From: Emiliania huxleyi CCMP1516
Lineage: Eukaryota > Haptophyta > Isochrysidales > Noelaerhabdaceae
Reading direction: 5' to 3'
Length of the DNA: 64,000 nucleotides
Assembly (NCBI RefSeq): GCF_000372725.1
Contig: NW_005199770.1
Coordinates: 615,063-679,062 of the forward strand
The translations under genes and the position numbers were made by a program. The first letter of the stretch is position 1, and every line of letters begins with the position of its first letter. Below are positions 62,502 to 64,000 of this stretch, piece after piece. The notes beneath the pieces are model-generated. The model did no database searches, had not been told where the DNA came from, and was given only the letters and a program-made list of their open reading frames with translations.

Positions 62502-63613
62502 TTGCTACGGCCTACGCACCGCGTCTCCGCGTGCGCGAAATGTGAAAAACACATTCTCAATGGCACTTGCAAATCCACGTACCCGCGGCCGCGGGCGCTC
62601 GCTGCCATCAAGAATCACAAGGACTGGTACGCGCACCAGGAGCTCGTCAAGGCGCGGGATGTGCACGTCAAGAACAACCCGTCCCTCGGAGACAGCGCCG
62701 TCAACAACCGCGAAGCCGCGCGCTTCGTCTCCGCCTCAACGCCTTTCGCCGGCAAGGCCTTCGATGTCCGTGTCGACGGTACGTACGCCACCGCCCTCTC
62801 CTCCGACACCCTCCAAGACGAGCTCCAGCGAAAGCTCGGCCTTTGGCTCTCCGCGGCGCTTCCCACCCTTCGGGTCGCGCTCGAGCGGGGCATGCCAGTC
62901 GATTTCTTCGGCGACTACCTTTACAACAAGGCCCACCACCGGCGGCCCCACGACGGCGTCCTCGCCGCCTGGGCGGACGCGATGCGCGCCCCGGCCAACG
63001 CGCCGGTCGTGCACGCGGTGACAAGGAGAAACCAGAGCTCACCCGGCAGTACAACGAGGGGTACAAGGTCGACCTCGCGGAACCCCATGCGGGACCGGGA
63101 GGATGCGATGACGTGAATGAAATCAAGCTCTGGACGCCCCTCCTCAAGACCTCCTCGCCGGGCGTTGGCAACGCCTCGAGTGGCGGCACGCCCGCCTCCG
63201 TTGGCCACTCCTACGCCTTCGGCAACACCGAAGAAAAGGCCCGCCGCCTAAACATGGGCTGCAAGGCGCGCGGGCAGCCCGGCCAACCCTTCGACCACAA
63301 GACCGGCCACGGCTACGTCAAGGCGCATCGCGGTTTCTACCACGACGCGATCTTTGTCAAGCGCAACAACTTCAACCTGCTGCTCCACGAGACGTTCGGC
63401 GGCGGCTTCTCGCCCACCGCCGTTCTCAAGCTGCGCCGCCTCGCGCGCAAAGTCGCGCGCGGCAGCGTTGACCGCACGGCCTACTCGCCCAAGTACTCGC
63501 TCTCTTTTATGTCCCACCATGCAGAGCGCATCTCTCTCTCTGTTGTGCGAGGCGTGAACCGCGCCATTCGCTCTCACCTGGCAACCCTGTCTGCACGTCT
63601 CGCGCGCGCGTGA
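62502..63613 (+). pseudogene. Truncated, frameshifted gene of unknown repeat family
   Basis: Two frames make one sensible protein with a break near 63020. The upstream part reads KCEKHILNGTCKSTYPRP, then AIKNHKDWYAHQELVKARDV and LQDELQRKLGLWLSAALP. The downstream part reads DKEKPELTRQYNEGYKVDLA, then GHSYAFGNTEEKARRLNMGC and ETFGGGFSPTAVLKLRRLAR. It stops at 63613. No ATG opens the frame upstream, so the 5' end is missing. Its last 42 bp plus 7 bp beyond the stop are identical to a fragment at 49662-49710, so this is probably part of a dispersed element. Confidence 0.55.
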
Positions 63614-64000
63614 ACAGGGCTCCAGGGACCAGGCCCCAAATTACGTGTGAGTGTTAGAGTTGTTTGGTATTGCTAAAAATCTCTCTCTCTCGAAATGTGT
63701 ATATACTACGTAGTGCTTTTTGACGCCATGATCCGGCAACGTGCTTACTTCTTCCGCTTGGCCAGATGTACATGTTGGCAGCATGTACAACCAGTCGCTG
63801 CTAAACTTGCTTGACCGGGTGGTAGATGTGGGGGCTGCGCGGTGCAGATGCCAAAAAAAATCTCTCTCTCAGATGTGCCGGCGCAGTAGCGTTCGACTGC
63901 TGGCTCCAACGCATCCCCTTCATGTCCACAACGCAGTCCCATGCCATCCAGCGTCCGCGTAGTGCCAGGATCAGAGGAGGGAACGACCCAAGGTACCATA
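63614..64000. other. Window end, no gene seen
   Basis: Begins with a 48-bp sequence also found at 55151-55192 (GTGTGAGTGTTAGAGTTGTT). It contains two AAAAATCTCTCTCTC-type boxes at about 63675 and 63855. Confidence 0.5.

Overview
This window looks like nuclear DNA of a haptophyte alga, most likely Emiliania/Gephyrocapsa huxleyi or a close relative. It is very GC-rich and eukaryotic: spliced genes, a V-ATPase subunit, a sirtuin, a mitochondrial carrier and a kinetochore protein. Introns are short, several have GC-AG borders, and repeats are dense. Two runs of N (38152-38420, 57174-57967) are assembly gaps. The organism is inferred from these traits, not proved. Nothing bacterial (operons, Shine-Dalgarno sites, CRISPR) is present.

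Layout. 1-2270: G-rich repeats and a fragment of a tyrosine-recombinase element. 2270-4408 (-): spliced ATP-grasp gene with minisatellite-filled introns. 4950-11988 (+): an RS-rich 906-aa protein, then a three-exon gene that appears to be a DDE-type transposase carrying an NHL beta-propeller. 12841-13848 (+): SIRT4-like sirtuin. 13849-15459: no gene, but a perfect 86-bp palindrome. 15460-19546 (-): SNF2/RAD16-like ATPase, divergent from a FAM241B-like membrane protein (19782-20303). 20747-21743 (-): mitochondrial carrier. 21744-25744: repeats. 25745-27172 (-): GT8 glycosyltransferase. 27573-30467 (-): large disordered protein. 31371-32153 (+): SAM methyltransferase. 32706-34656: long inverted-repeat element. 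35180-36472 (-): LARP7-like protein. 36838-38825 (+): serine hydrolase. 39466-40746 (-): V-ATPase subunit D with all six exons resolved. 40979-41341: MITE-like element. 41757-43805 (+): intronless UPF1-like SF1 helicase. 44556-47756 (-): FHA plus GNAT protein. 47757-52096: repeats and element fragments, including five 167-bp tandem units. 52097-55012 (-): full-length Crypton-like tyrosine recombinase. 55267-56172 (+): unknown secreted-like protein. 56471-60256 (+): KNL1 candidate, interrupted by a gap. 61422-63613: two frameshifted genes of unknown family.

How it fits together. Housekeeping genes are embedded in repeat-rich DNA. Three results stand out. First, a DDE-transposase-like protein has a beta-propeller where P-element-like enzymes carry an insertion domain. 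Second, a haptophyte KNL1 candidate shows a PP1-docking RVSF motif, a MELT-like motif, a coiled coil and a C-terminal Spc7/RWD-like region. Third, several introns are bounded by short direct repeats spanning both splice sites (AGGT or AGGC), as expected if introns arose by local duplication; this could also explain the GC-AG introns. All identifications come from reading the translations; no database search was run.
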